In this document: in pieces, positions 1-7,511 of the stretch
How positions within the stretch are numbered: position 1 is the first letter of the stretch
Layout of the letters: each line of letters begins with the position of its first letter
From: Saccoglossus kowalevskii
Lineage: Eukaryota > Hemichordata > Enteropneusta > Harrimaniidae
Length of the DNA stretch: 12,878 bases
Direction: 5' to 3'
Assembly: GCF_000003605.2 (NCBI RefSeq)
Contig: NW_003129859.1
Location: forward strand, 190,865-203,742
The notes under the pieces: model-generated
Told to the model about the DNA's origin: nothing
Seen by the model: the letters and a program-made list of their open reading frames with translations, nothing else
Databases searched by the model: none
Position numbers and translations under genes: made by a program

Positions 1-8
1 CATTTTGT

Positions 9-960
9 ATAAATTGTGGTGTATCTAGAAGGTAGTATAAGTTGTGGTGTGTCTAGAAGGTAGTACAAGTTGTGGTGTATCTAGAAGGTAGTACAAGTTG
101 TGGTGTATCTAGAAGGTAGTACAAGTTGTGGTGTATCTAGAAGGTAGTATAAGTTGTGGTGTGTCTAGCAGGTTGTATAAGTTGTGGTTTATCGAGCAGG
201 TTGTATAAGTTGTGGTGTATCTAGCAGGTTGCATAAGTTGTGGTGTGTCTGGCACCTAGTATAAGTTGTGGTGTATCTAGAAGGTAGTACAAGTTGTGGT
301 GTATCTAGCAAGTTGCATAAGTTGTGGTGTGTCTGGCACCTAGTATAAGTTGTGGTGTATCGAGCAGGTTGTATAAGTTGTGGTGTATCTAGCAGGTTGT
401 ATAAGTTGTGGTGTATCGAGCAGGTTGTATAAGTTGTGGTGTACCAAGCAGGTTGTATAAGTTGTGGTGTATCTAGCAGGTTGCATAAGTTGTGGTGTGT
501 CTGGCACCTAGTATATGTTGTGGTGTATCTAGAAGGTAGTATAAGTTGTGGTGTATCTAGCAGGTTGCATAAGTTGTGGTGTGTCTGGCACCTAGTAGAA
601 GTTGTGGTGTAACGAGCAGGTTGTATAAGTTGTGGTGTATCTAGAAGGTAGTATAAGTTGTGGTGTATCTAGCAGGTTGTATAAGTTGTGGTGTATCGAA
701 CAGGTTGTATAAGTTGTGGTGTACCAAGCAGGTTGTATAAGTTGTGGTGTATCTAGCAGGTTGTATAAGTTGTGGTGTATCTAGAAGGTAGTATAAGTTG
801 TGGTGTGTCTGGCACCTAGTATAAGTTGTGGTGTGTCTAGAAGGTAGTATAAGTTGTGGTGTGTCTGGCACCTAGTATAAGTTGTGGTGTATCTAGAAGG
901 TAGTATAAGTTGTGGTGTATCTGGAAGGCAGTGTAAGTTGTCGTGTATCGAGAAGGTAGT
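9..960. repeat. 28-bp minisatellite, 34 units
   Basis: Counting from base 9, the sequence divides into 34 consecutive units of exactly 28 bp with no insertion or deletion, ending at 960. The core is ATAAGTTGTGGTGTATCTAG followed by a variable 8-bp tail. Three main tail types recur: AAGGTAGT, CAGGTTGT or CAGGTTGC, and a form reading GTCTGGCACCTAGT. Units whose tail ends in TTGC (units 8, 11, 17, 20) are always followed by the GGCACCTAGT type, so these doublets spread together. Units 8-13 repeat as units 17-22 (252-bp offset) and units 14-17 as 24-27 (280-bp offset), which shows higher-order duplication. Because 28 is not a multiple of 3, one minus-strand frame stays open across part of the array and yields a repetitive threonine/tyrosine-rich peptide. 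That frame is not a gene. Confidence 0.97.
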
Positions 961-963
961 ATA

Positions 964-1161
964 TCACCCCCCACATGATTTCAAAGGGTCGCCCCTGATA
1001 AGCTCATCAGCAACATGACGAACCTGTGCATGTTTTCCATCTACGAACGGAGTCAGTGTGATAGCACTATGAGCCATGGTGTTCACCTTGTAACGCTTCT
1101 TTATGATTATGTCATGCGCACAGTTTACCTCGACAAGAAAAAAATGTGGGCGCCGCCATTG
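964..1161 (-). CDS. Coding-like minus-strand frame, possible terminal exon or gene remnant
   Basis: I do not recognise this protein. On the minus strand one frame is open for 65 codons from 1161 to a TGA at 964-966. A plausible splice acceptor (a T-rich tract ending in CGAG, AG complementary to 1129-1130) would start an exon at 1128. A methionine codon lies at 1075-1077. The translation is evenly mixed in composition and looks protein-like, with stretches such as IIIKKRYKVNT and ITLTPFVDGKHAQVRH. About a third of the codons after the acceptor fit the RNY pattern. The alternation of basic and hydrophobic residues loosely recalls the last strand of an RRM fold, but this is only an impression. 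Upstream exons would have to lie at higher coordinates, overlapping CUL3 antisense, so a stranded gene fragment or pseudogene is equally possible. The stop sits three bases from the minisatellite. Confidence 0.35.
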   Translation of the reverse strand, partial: QWRRPHFFLVEVNCAHDIIIKKRYKVNTMAHSAITLTPFVDGKHAQVRHVADELIRGDPLKSCGG

Positions 1162-1240
1162 TTATCACCCTTGAACTCGGAATGAAGTTTTAAATCTCGC
1201 GATACCTCTATAATTGCGTCACCAATATGGCGGCTGCCAA
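1151..1240 (+). promoter_or_regulatory. CUL3 core promoter candidate (YY1-type sites, TCTCGCGA-type element)
   Basis: Two matches to the YY1 motif (ATGGCGGC with A-rich 5' flank) lie in opposite orientation: GCCGCCATT at 1152-1160 reads on the minus strand and AATATGGCGGCTGC at 1225-1238 on the plus strand. Between them are TCTCGCGATA (1195-1204), close to the TCTCGCGAGA element of housekeeping promoters, and TGCGTCA (1215-1221), a CRE/ATF-like site. YY1 sites of this form commonly sit just downstream of transcription starts of broadly expressed animal genes. That suits CUL3, whose ATG is 550 bp further on. The start site itself is inferred. Confidence 0.5.
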
Positions 1241-1289
1241 CTCACAGAAGTCGTTTGATAGAAAATATCTTTCCGCCAGTAACATATAA
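1227..1289 (+). other. Possible upstream ORF in CUL3 leader (20 codons)
   Basis: An ATG embedded in the plus-strand YY1 motif opens a frame of 20 codons, beginning MAAANSQKSF and ending at TAA 1287-1289. If transcription starts upstream of 1227 this would be an upstream ORF of the CUL3 mRNA and could damp translation of CUL3. If transcription starts within the motif, as is usual for YY1-type initiators, the ATG may be absent from the transcript. Confidence 0.2.
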
Positions 1290-1340
1290 AGTTCCGTATT
1301 CTACAAAATACTAATTTTGTAAATCATTACTGCTTCCATT

Positions 1341-1758
1341 GTAAGTCTTTACATTGGCTTCTTACTTCGAAAGTAAATTAAAAGCTGTTATATTTTTTAA
1401 GTTTGTGAAATACTGAGAACTTCATTTTGTCGGACGGCTACAATAAATATCAAACATGAAGTAAACAAATCGTTCGGAATCTCCCTGAAATGTGAACGAG
1501 AGGATTGAGTGAATATAATTCTACGATTATATCAGTTTAGACATTCAAACTGGGCTTTTTTTGACGTTAGCACATTCAGTGGCCCAACCTGATGTGCGAA
1601 TATTGACATTGGGCTCCAATCGCTCTGTAAAATCGCGCTTTTCTTCAAATGGTTGTCGGCTGACCGAGCATCATCAAGGGTGTTCTGTTTAGCGATCGTA
1701 AAGTAGAGCGTTGACTGCTGACTGTATGTCGTTAGTTTCATTATTATTTTTCCTACAG
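1341..1758 (+). other. Possible 5'UTR intron of CUL3
   Basis: GTAAGT at 1341-1346 is a full match to the donor consensus (preceded by CCATT). A pyrimidine-rich tract ending in TTTTTCCTACAG at 1747-1758 is a good acceptor 26 bases before the CUL3 ATG. Together they define a 418-bp candidate intron in the leader. Without it the 5'UTR would be a single unbroken stretch of more than 500 bases, itself rich in stop codons and upstream ATGs. Transcript evidence would decide. Confidence 0.4.
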
Positions 1759-1784
1759 TCCGTTTAATATAAATCGTCGGCAAA

Positions 1785-1835
1785 ATGAGTCTCAAGTCAA
1801 AAACTAATACCAAGATGCGCATTCGAGCTTTTCCA
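1785..1835 (+). CDS. CUL3: Cullin-3, coding exon 1
   Basis: This exon encodes the 17-residue N-terminus MSLKSKTNTKMRIRAFP of cullin-3, the scaffold of the CRL3 ubiquitin ligases. CRL3 uses BTB-domain proteins as substrate adaptors and RBX1 to recruit the E2. The KMRIRAFP block is identical to vertebrate CUL3 as I remember it, while the preceding lysine/serine-rich part is shorter (17 against 22 residues) and diverged, as expected for this flexible segment. In structural work on the family this N-terminal extension packs against the adaptor next to the BTB domain. The ATG has an A at -3 (CAAAATGA). The exon ends exactly at a codon boundary with the donor CCA|GTAAGT (1836-1841), phase 0, and joins in frame to the exon at 4527, where the conserved protein continues with MTMDEKY. 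Confidence 0.96.
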
Positions 1836-2623
1836 GTAAGTAATATTTTCTTTATTTAAAATCACCCACGGACATCAAAGTTCTAAAATTCTATTTATTT
1901 TGCATTTGCGCTGTGATCTTGTTCTCCTCTGTTTATGCTATAAATGATTTTATTCGTTGTTAATAAGAAAGTTCAACGGCATGAATTCACATTTATTTTC
2001 TGTCAACATGCCAGATACACTATGAATTTGGTATTTAATAGCCATTGCAGGCTGACCTAATTTCAATAACCTAGTTTTGACTTTGTACATAAGTAAACAC
2101 ATTCAGCGCCGAGACAGAAACTTTACCTAAACTTGCGTGTTAAAATCTTAATTGGTGCATTGGATGTCATTAGTTTAACAGATATCAAATAGTAGTTTTA
2201 CTTGAAGACACTTTTAATTGTCGAATCAGTTTATAGAGATAAAAAATGAGACTCAGCACTATTACTTGCTATAATGGTTTGTATTTGTAAACAATCATTT
2301 GAATGGATTTCCTTTTTGATGAGTGGACAGTGTGGAACTAATCAGTAAGCACAACAACTCTCATACTGATCATAGCCCTGTCCTCATCAGACAAAAATAA
2401 GTAGTTTTGATTTGAAACTTATTTGGATTGAAGTCTGCTCAGCTATCCCCACAGATTAACTAATTCAGATGAAAGCCAGAAGAGTCCAGAAGTGGTTTCG
2501 AACCAAATTACCTGATCCATATCAATTAACTAACACTTTTTTTAATTCAGTAGGGACAGCAAATCAAATTTGATTTAAATTGTACTCTAATCCACTTTTT
2601 CCCTGGGACTTCTAGGGTGGAAT

Positions 2624-2641
2624 GCATGTACCGGTACATGC
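2624..2641. repeat. 18-bp perfect palindrome
   Basis: GCATGTACCGGTACATGC reads identically on both strands with no spacer. It lies in CUL3 intron 1 with nothing comparable nearby. A dimeric protein-binding site or chance are both possible. Confidence 0.6.
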
Positions 2642-2886
2642 TATTTGTGCGATAATTTTTGTCAACATTAGGTGCAAAAAATGACTATTGAGAGCAGTAG
2701 TTGATGACCCGGTAGGTGATGTACGTACATTTGCTTTGATCCCAGTTAGTGAACAGTTTTGCTATATCATGACAGATACTGACAATGGCTGAATTTAGTC
2801 AGTTATTGATATATATGTATTATCATAATAATAATCCCTGTCAGATCTGTTCATTTCCTTCTATTGCTTGACATTGCTATTGCTTG

Positions 2887-2907
2887 ATTTGGGGAAAAAC
2901 CCCAAAT
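2887..2907. repeat. Small perfect hairpin (8-bp stem, A5 loop)
   Basis: ATTTGGGG at 2887-2894 pairs with CCCCAAAT at 2900-2907 across a loop of five A. It is not followed by a T run on either side that would suggest a terminator, and terminators of that type are not expected in animal nuclear DNA. Confidence 0.5.
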
Positions 2908-3292
2908 TGAATCTAAGTCAGATGGAAGCATGCAGACTGAAATGAAACAAAGCAATGTAAAACCAAAATCAAGAACTTGAAATCAGTGACTAGTTATCAC
3001 TATTTTCTATTTGCTGACAATAAAAACGATGATTTATGACAGCTTGTGAAAATGTTGACTAAAAATTGTTAGGTACTCATGATTCAATATAAAACAAGCA
3101 ACTATGATTATCTAATTTATATTTAAAATTGTTTAGTCAGCTGAGGTAAAATTGGTGCAGACAGGTCACAAAATAAAATAATTTGTAGATGATGGCTGCT
3201 ATTATTGTCATAAATCAAAATCTCCTTTTGTAGTAGCCCACTTATCTTGCCAGCAATGTTCCTTGAAATATTGAAGTGAGTGCCGGTCGGTC

Positions 3293-3346
3293 ATGAATAC
3301 TAATGAGATATATGAATATTAATGAGCTATATGAATATTAATGAGT
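3293..3346. repeat. 19-bp tandem triplet (ATGAATATTAATGAG)
   Basis: ATGAATACTAATGAGATAT, ATGAATATTAATGAGCTAT and ATGAATATTAATGAG follow one another at 3293, 3312 and 3331. The third copy coincides with the left border of the dispersed repeat that follows, and the other copy of that repeat also starts at an AATATTAAT...AATGAG sequence (7825). The triplet is therefore probably a local expansion at the repeat's edge. Confidence 0.85.
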
Positions 3347-4341
3347 TCGGTCGCAGTGCAAATAATTTTGGAATTAAGACATTGTTTCACAATTTAGAAG
3401 TTTGAATTTAAAAATTGCAATATTAATGTCTATTATAAAAAGTTAAATAAAACGCATTTGAAATGTTTCAGCCAGGAATATTTTCACGATCTTATTCACT
3501 CCAAATACATTCAAATACATTGTTGTAATTTATTATTCGTACCATCTATTTCTAAAATGTACATATTCAAAGTAATGAACGAACAAATAAAACTTCCGAA
3601 CTTTCAAAGTTACAATGTGACATAACTTACTTTGTGATTATACCAATAATTCCTCTTACTTAGTCATGATGCCAAGCAAAAAATGTTACTTCGTTTTTTG
3701 TGATAAAAAATAAAAGTAAAATTTGACTTAGTTTTATTGGGAGTGGATATTTTTGATCACTCGATCACTTTGGTAAAAAACACAGCTCGCCATGATGTTT
3801 GTGACGTATTAGTTGACCGGCACATGTCCTTTGACGCGATGGGTCAATGATTCCATTAACCAATCAGAATGCCGCATGGTAATGCCGGTAGAATCCGAAG
3901 TTTTCCAAATGGTAGTGATCATAAAAATTACATTGCGGAAATAAAGCGATGTCATAGCACGATGTGTTGACATCGATTTCAGTTGAAAACTGCATGATGG
4001 TTATCGAAAGAGGTGATTATCAATTTTTAAAACGTAAAATAGGTCTTGAAAGAAGAGTTTTTACATTAATTTTAGCTTTCAATCTAAAGACTGTGTGTGT
4101 CTGTCGCAGAAAGTATTTACTTACAAACAAAGAGATGCTAATTTCACAAAATTAACTAGCCGCTACGTATCGTGCGACTAGGTCTATTGTTTACAAATTA
4201 TAATCCACGACTGACAGGATGCGTGTCGGTCGGTACATACTTATAATAACAATCGGACAATTGTCCTGGTCGGAAGCATTTTTGTGGTGGTCGCTAGTGC
4301 CGGTCTGGGCCAACCATCGCCGACCAGCGTGGCGGGATCCC
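3334..4341 (+). repeat. Dispersed repeat, copy A (in CUL3 intron 1)
   Basis: This segment matches 7825-9050 in the same orientation along almost its whole length. Shared landmarks in order are TTTCACAATTTAGAAG, ACATGACATAACTTAC-like sequence, TTTTTGATCACTCGATCACTT, TAGTTGACCGGCA, TCGCATGGTAAT or CCGCATGGTAAT, GATCATAAAAATTACATTGCGGAA, AAAACTGCATGATGGTT, TTACTTACAAACAAAG, TCTATTGTTTACAAATTA and GACCAGCGTG. By eye the right half is about 85% alike and the left half is more diverged. Copy A lacks roughly 130 bp present in copy B (8645-8778) and lacks the inverted-repeat ends that surround copy B. It therefore looks like an end-truncated relative of that transposon. The frame at 3964-4155 is not conserved as coding between copies. 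Confidence 0.9.
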
Positions 4342-4526
4342 TGGAAGAGTGATAGCTAGATAGCCACAATGTTCCCAGTTCTATTTCATTTTCCCCTCTT
4401 GGTTGCTAAATTACATATGAATTTTTGTGTTTCATTATGTCACAGTCCTATCACAATACCTGTGATTGAAATTGATTACTATTTTAAATATGTTGTGTGT
4501 TCTCTTTCTTCCTTGTGTGTCTGTAG

Positions 4527-4724
4527 ATGACAATGGATGAGAAATATGTCTCTAACATTTGGGCTCTGTTGAAGAATGCTATACAAGAGATCCAAAAAAA
4601 GAACAACAGTGGTCTTAGTTTTGAAGAGCTTTATCGTAATGCATACACCATGGTACTGCATAAACATGGAGAACGCCTGTATACTGGCCTTAGAGAAGTT
4701 GTGACTGAACATTTAGTTGACAAG
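4527..4724 (+). CDS. CUL3: Cullin-3, coding exon 2 (BTB-binding helices)
   Basis: These 66 codons continue cullin-3 in frame from exon 1. The translation, starting [12 protein letters not shown] and ending TEHLVDK, matches human CUL3 at 59 of 66 positions against the sequence as I remember it, with no gaps. It forms the start of the first cullin repeat. The segment [15 protein letters not shown] contains the residues known from the human protein to bind the BTB domain (human L52, F54, E55, Y58, Y62; here residues 47, 49, 50, 53, 57), all conserved, so adaptor binding should be intact. The acceptor CTGTAG (4521-4526) and donor GACAAG|GTATTT (4725) are both phase 0. After 4724 the open frame runs on into intron sequence to a stop at about 4801. 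That extension has no CUL3 resemblance and is not coding. This is a partial gene: the remaining roughly 90% of the protein lies outside the window or is missing. Confidence 0.98.
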
Positions 4725-4894
4725 GTATTTAAAGTTGCACATTCTTACTTTGTATTGATCTGCTGGAAACCTCTGAATAAGTATCAGCATCAAAAGGGGT
4801 AAATAGATTTTGTATAAAGAATTTTATCCTACAAAATTTTTAAAACAAGTTAGTTTAGAGGACCTTTGCTACAGTACAGCTCAAAACTTGGTTA

Positions 4895-5000
4895 CCTAAC
4901 GCGTTGACTTACGTTAACGCCACGTTAAGATCGCGTTAGGACCATGCCAATGCCTCGTTAACGCAGGTTAGCTTTGCGTTAACGCAAACAGCTCATTAAC
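4895..5000. repeat. Cluster of GTTAAC palindromes and inverted repeats
   Basis: Within about 105 bases the core CGTTAACGC occurs at 4912-4920, 4956-4964 and 4977-4985, with related half sites at 4922-4929, 4933-4940, 4966-4972 and 4994-5000. TGCGTTAACGCA (4975-4986) is a perfect 12-bp palindrome. CCTAACGCG (4895-4903) is exactly inverted as CGCGTTAGG (4932-4940), and TTAACG (4914-4919) can pair with CGTTAA (4923-4928) inside that loop. Such density of one palindromic word is far above background here. It may be a clustered binding site or a small foldback repeat. Confidence 0.75.
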
Positions 5001-5284
5001 TTTGATAGCTTTGTTTGCATGCAAATTAGGAGAACAATAGTGTTCTGTGTTACGTGATCGCATGTGCAACAAAGCTGGTCGAAAAGACTTAGTCTGTAGA
5101 CTTCAGTATTTGAATTTGCGCGAAAGTGACGCTGACATGTCTTATTTTGTTATGGACGGTTAACATTTTATTTTTTGCGCGTACATAATATAGTGTACTG
5201 ATTTCCGCCCTGAATTACATGCTACATTTTTACTAATACAAGATTTGAATGAAAGAGACCACGGTATAAACCGGGGATATTTAA

Positions 5285-5317
5285 GGGGAGAGTAGGAAAT
5301 CGAACGGGCGGTTCACC
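5285..5317 (+). repeat. Left terminal inverted repeat
   Basis: The left end begins GGGGAGAGTAGGAAA and continues to the GGGCGGT segment. Its 33 bases match the reverse complement of 6639-6671 at 28 positions, including the first 15 without a mismatch. Confidence 0.7.
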
Positions 5318-5975
5318 ACGGTTAGGACTGCTTATAATTTGGGGTGGCCACTATGTACCGACTGCAACAGCGGTCATAGGAAAAGTGTGAAATACGTACT
5401 GAACAGTTTCCTTTGTGATTCCACGAGTCTTTGTTTCAAATAGCTGTTTTTAAATCGAGCAAGCGTGGAAATACTAAGTACATGGTAATATCGGCCACGT
5501 ATTTTAATAAAGTTTAAAATAGTCGAGCCTTCCTGATTCGAGCCTCTTGTTGATTTGACAACGGTAGGTATCATTAATGTTTATTCTTTGTCTGTATCGC
5601 ATTTCAGACAAAATGTTCAAGATCGGTAAACAAGAAATGGACGAACTAAAATGTCTCGTGTGTTTCACGTGCGATGTGGTTATTAAAAAACAGACTTAAG
5701 CGGTCATGTACATCCTATAAATCTAACCTTGCACGCATAATCTTGCATTGACGTGTTTTGTTTTTTGTGTTTTTTTTTCTTCAAAAAACGACGTTGCCTT
5801 TCTCTTTGCGTTCATGGTATTTGTGAAATACACATTTGCGTTATTTGACAAGCAGCACACTAAGTAAACGATGTTGAAATATTCAAAGCCAAAACACATT
5901 TGCGTACAAGTTGTGTTATTACAGTACCGCCGGATATATTTTACTAGATCGACGCGCGGACCACGAAAGAAAAAG

Positions 5976-5989
5976 GTTGCTAAGGTAAC
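5976..5989. promoter_or_regulatory. RFX X-box-like motif (GTTGCTAAGGTAAC)
   Basis: GTTGCT-AA-GGTAAC fits the X-box consensus GTNRCC(N0-3)RGYAAC at 11 of 12 defined positions, with an intact right half site. It lies about 50 bp upstream of an ATG at 6041 that opens a frame starting MSTSPRSKF, in a visibly more G+C-rich patch. X-boxes drive ciliary genes in animals. Here the site falls inside the candidate transposon, so chance is a serious alternative. Confidence 0.35.
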
Positions 5990-6638
5990 GCGCCAGTTTA
6001 GCGTGTGACTTGGGGTCAAACTTTGGCCAACACACACTTGATGTCAACATCGCCGCGTAGCAAGTTTCGCAAAGAAGTACTTGAAGTTCAATTGCGCCCC
6101 AAAATGATGTCGACGATCATGTTGTACCAAGTCCATGATACACCCCGTTTCGACTTCGGCTTGTTTTTCCTTCTTAGTGCATGTTCTTGTTCACGTAAAA
6201 TGCGACCTCTCACCAATGTATCAAAACACTTTGAATTTATACTTATGCGTGATTATATTTGGTCCACGCGAAATGTTAATCTTTCTAAACATTTTCTGAG
6301 ACCATGCATGATGTGTATTTACAAAATAATGCGATCGTATTTCATATTATGTTGATCTCTACTACGTCTTTCTGGATCGCTTTGTGATTTCATTTCAAGA
6401 CGCAGGCAAATAAAATAATGTCGACTATTATAGACTAGTTTCCAAGCTTTTGGCTCAGCCAAATAGATAATTTTTCATTGGAACTTAGTGATCATTTTAA
6501 TTTGCCAGTTGTTTGTGTTCATTAATGTTCTTAACAATAAGTGTGAGTTGCTGTGCGAGCCTTCTGCAGACGACCGCGCTCAGCCGGCGTCGAGGAATCT
6601 ATGCACAAATTTGCATAAAATGCAGTCGACCGGCGAGC

Positions 6639-6671
6639 GGTCCACCGCTCGTTTGTTTTCCTACTCTCCCC
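6639..6671 (-). repeat. Right terminal inverted repeat
   Basis: On the plus strand it ends TTTCCTACTCTCCCC at 6671, the inverted partner of the left end at 5285. It overlaps the right arm of the CGAGCGG hairpin. Confidence 0.7.
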
Positions 6672-7372
6672 TGAAACAAATCGTTTAAAGTAATCTATTT
6701 GTAATTTTATTGTTTTTTGTACATGTGTGTGTTTTCGGTGAAATACTAAATGATCGTTTATGGAAATATAATGCGACTCATGTTGGTCAGCAATGGTTTT
6801 TCAGTTTTGTGAGGCAATAGTGTCCAATATTCACAGTTTTACGATCATCGGACAGTGACCCACATACAACTTACGTACACTGGTAGGCAAATGTTGGAAA
6901 TGTACGTGAGGGGCAATGTTTCTGTGTTACCTTGGTGTAAATATTGGCAATTTGTGTCATTGTCATCCAACTTATTATGGTGTGTATTCCACCTTTTTGG
7001 CCGTGGGTATCAGTTTTAACTTAGTCTAAGATTTCGTGGTCTCGTCACTGAGCTCCATAACGAATATTTAGAAGATGATTCTTACCTGTATGGTTGTATT
7101 TTACGGCGCTTTTATGGCCTTGAATACGTGAAAACTTGGTCGCATTGACCTACGGTAAACGTAATTTTATACACAACTTAACTTAACATTTTGCCAAAAA
7201 ATGGCACGTTCGTAATATTAATAGTACATATTAATTGCAAAACAACGGGCATAATTAATCTTGTGGTTGGATATAACTGGAGATCTTCTTGACTTCGTCC
7301 CTGGCTCAGATTTGCGTCTTTTGAAAGTTCACTGACCCAAACTTGCGTCATTTGAAAGCCACACTTGCGCGT

Positions 7373-7421
7373 CCAATGACCTAATTTACTAACCCGTTCA
7401 TTGCCTTACAATGTATATAAA
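7373..7421 (+). promoter_or_regulatory. CCAAT and TATA boxes of the 7512 exon
   Basis: TATATAAA at 7414-7421 is a strong TATA box and CCAAT at 7373-7377 lies 37 bases further upstream. That spacing puts transcription start at about 7443-7450, with CCAAT near -70 and TATA near -30. A leader of about 65 bases then precedes the ATG at 7512, which begins a signal-peptide-like exon. The arrangement is that of a regulated RNA polymerase II gene, unlike the TATA-poor CUL3 promoter. Confidence 0.45.
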
Positions 7422-7511
7422 CAGTTTTTTTAGCTCGATACTGAGAATCGTCTAGATAAAACAACACGACGCAAGACGCAAATTCAAACATCGATTCAAG
7501 CACGCTGAAAT

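Larger units (their letters stand above)
1836..4526 (+). other. CUL3: CUL3 intron 1 (2,691 bp)
   Basis: The intron runs from GTAAGT at 1836 to TTCCTTGTGTGTCTGTAG ending at 4526, both good splice sites, phase 0. From 1842 to about 3290 I see no gene, only A+T-rich sequence with two small perfect inverted repeats (2624-2641 and 2887-2907). From 3293 onward it holds a 19-bp tandem triplet and a 1-kb dispersed repeat, listed separately. The stretch 4342-4508 shows nothing beyond ordinary intron sequence. Confidence 0.93.
5285..6671. mobile_element. Candidate DNA transposon or MITE with GGGGAGAGTAGG inverted ends (1,387 bp)
   Basis: The sequence starting at 5285 (GGGGAGAGTAGGAAA...) recurs inverted, ending at 6671. 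Over the first 33 positions the two ends agree at 28 without gaps, and similarity fades inward. Just outside, TTTAA (left) and the complement TTTCA (right) also nearly match, so the end may lie a few bases further out. The left flank is TTAA and the right flank TGAA, three of four alike, so a 4-bp target duplication is only weakly suggested. Near the right end there is a perfect 7-bp hairpin (CGAGCGG-TCCA-CCGCTCG, 6634-6651) and a longer imperfect inverted pair (6572-6593 with 6626-6642). Inside are overlapping frames of 105 codons (minus, 5723-6037) and 117 codons (plus, 6005-6355), neither recognisable as a transposase. I infer a non-autonomous or decayed element of unknown superfamily. Confidence 0.65.

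Noticed and set aside
641-871. 76-codon minus-strand frame with repeating DTPQL/YTTTY peptides
   Set aside because: It lies wholly within the 28-bp minisatellite; the 28-residue peptide period is simply three units read in one frame.
1532-1822. 96-codon minus frame
   Set aside because: It lies antisense across CUL3 exon 1 and its leader with no protein-like features; it is a shadow frame.
2490-2502. GGTTTCGAACC, which resembles a tRNA B box (as in tRNA-derived SINEs)
   Set aside because: No matching A box or cloverleaf was found at the expected distance on either strand.
4360-4380. CAATGTTCCCAG after repeat copy A, similar to the CAGTGTTCTCCCCAG transposon end
   Set aside because: It is in the wrong orientation to be the right end of copy A, and its similarity is too short to define another element.
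4479-4712. 77-codon minus frame
   Set aside because: It is antisense to CUL3 exon 2, whose plus-strand coding is certain.
5613-5699. 28-codon plus frame with a CLVCFTC motif after an acceptor-like TTTCAG
   Set aside because: It is too short, has no donor or continuation, and three cysteines are insufficient to call a zinc-binding module.
7312-7360. Direct repeat TTGCGTC(T/A)TTTGAAAG upstream of the TATA box
   Set aside because: There are two copies only, with no recognised factor motif; they are noted in the intron 2 entry but not called a regulatory element.
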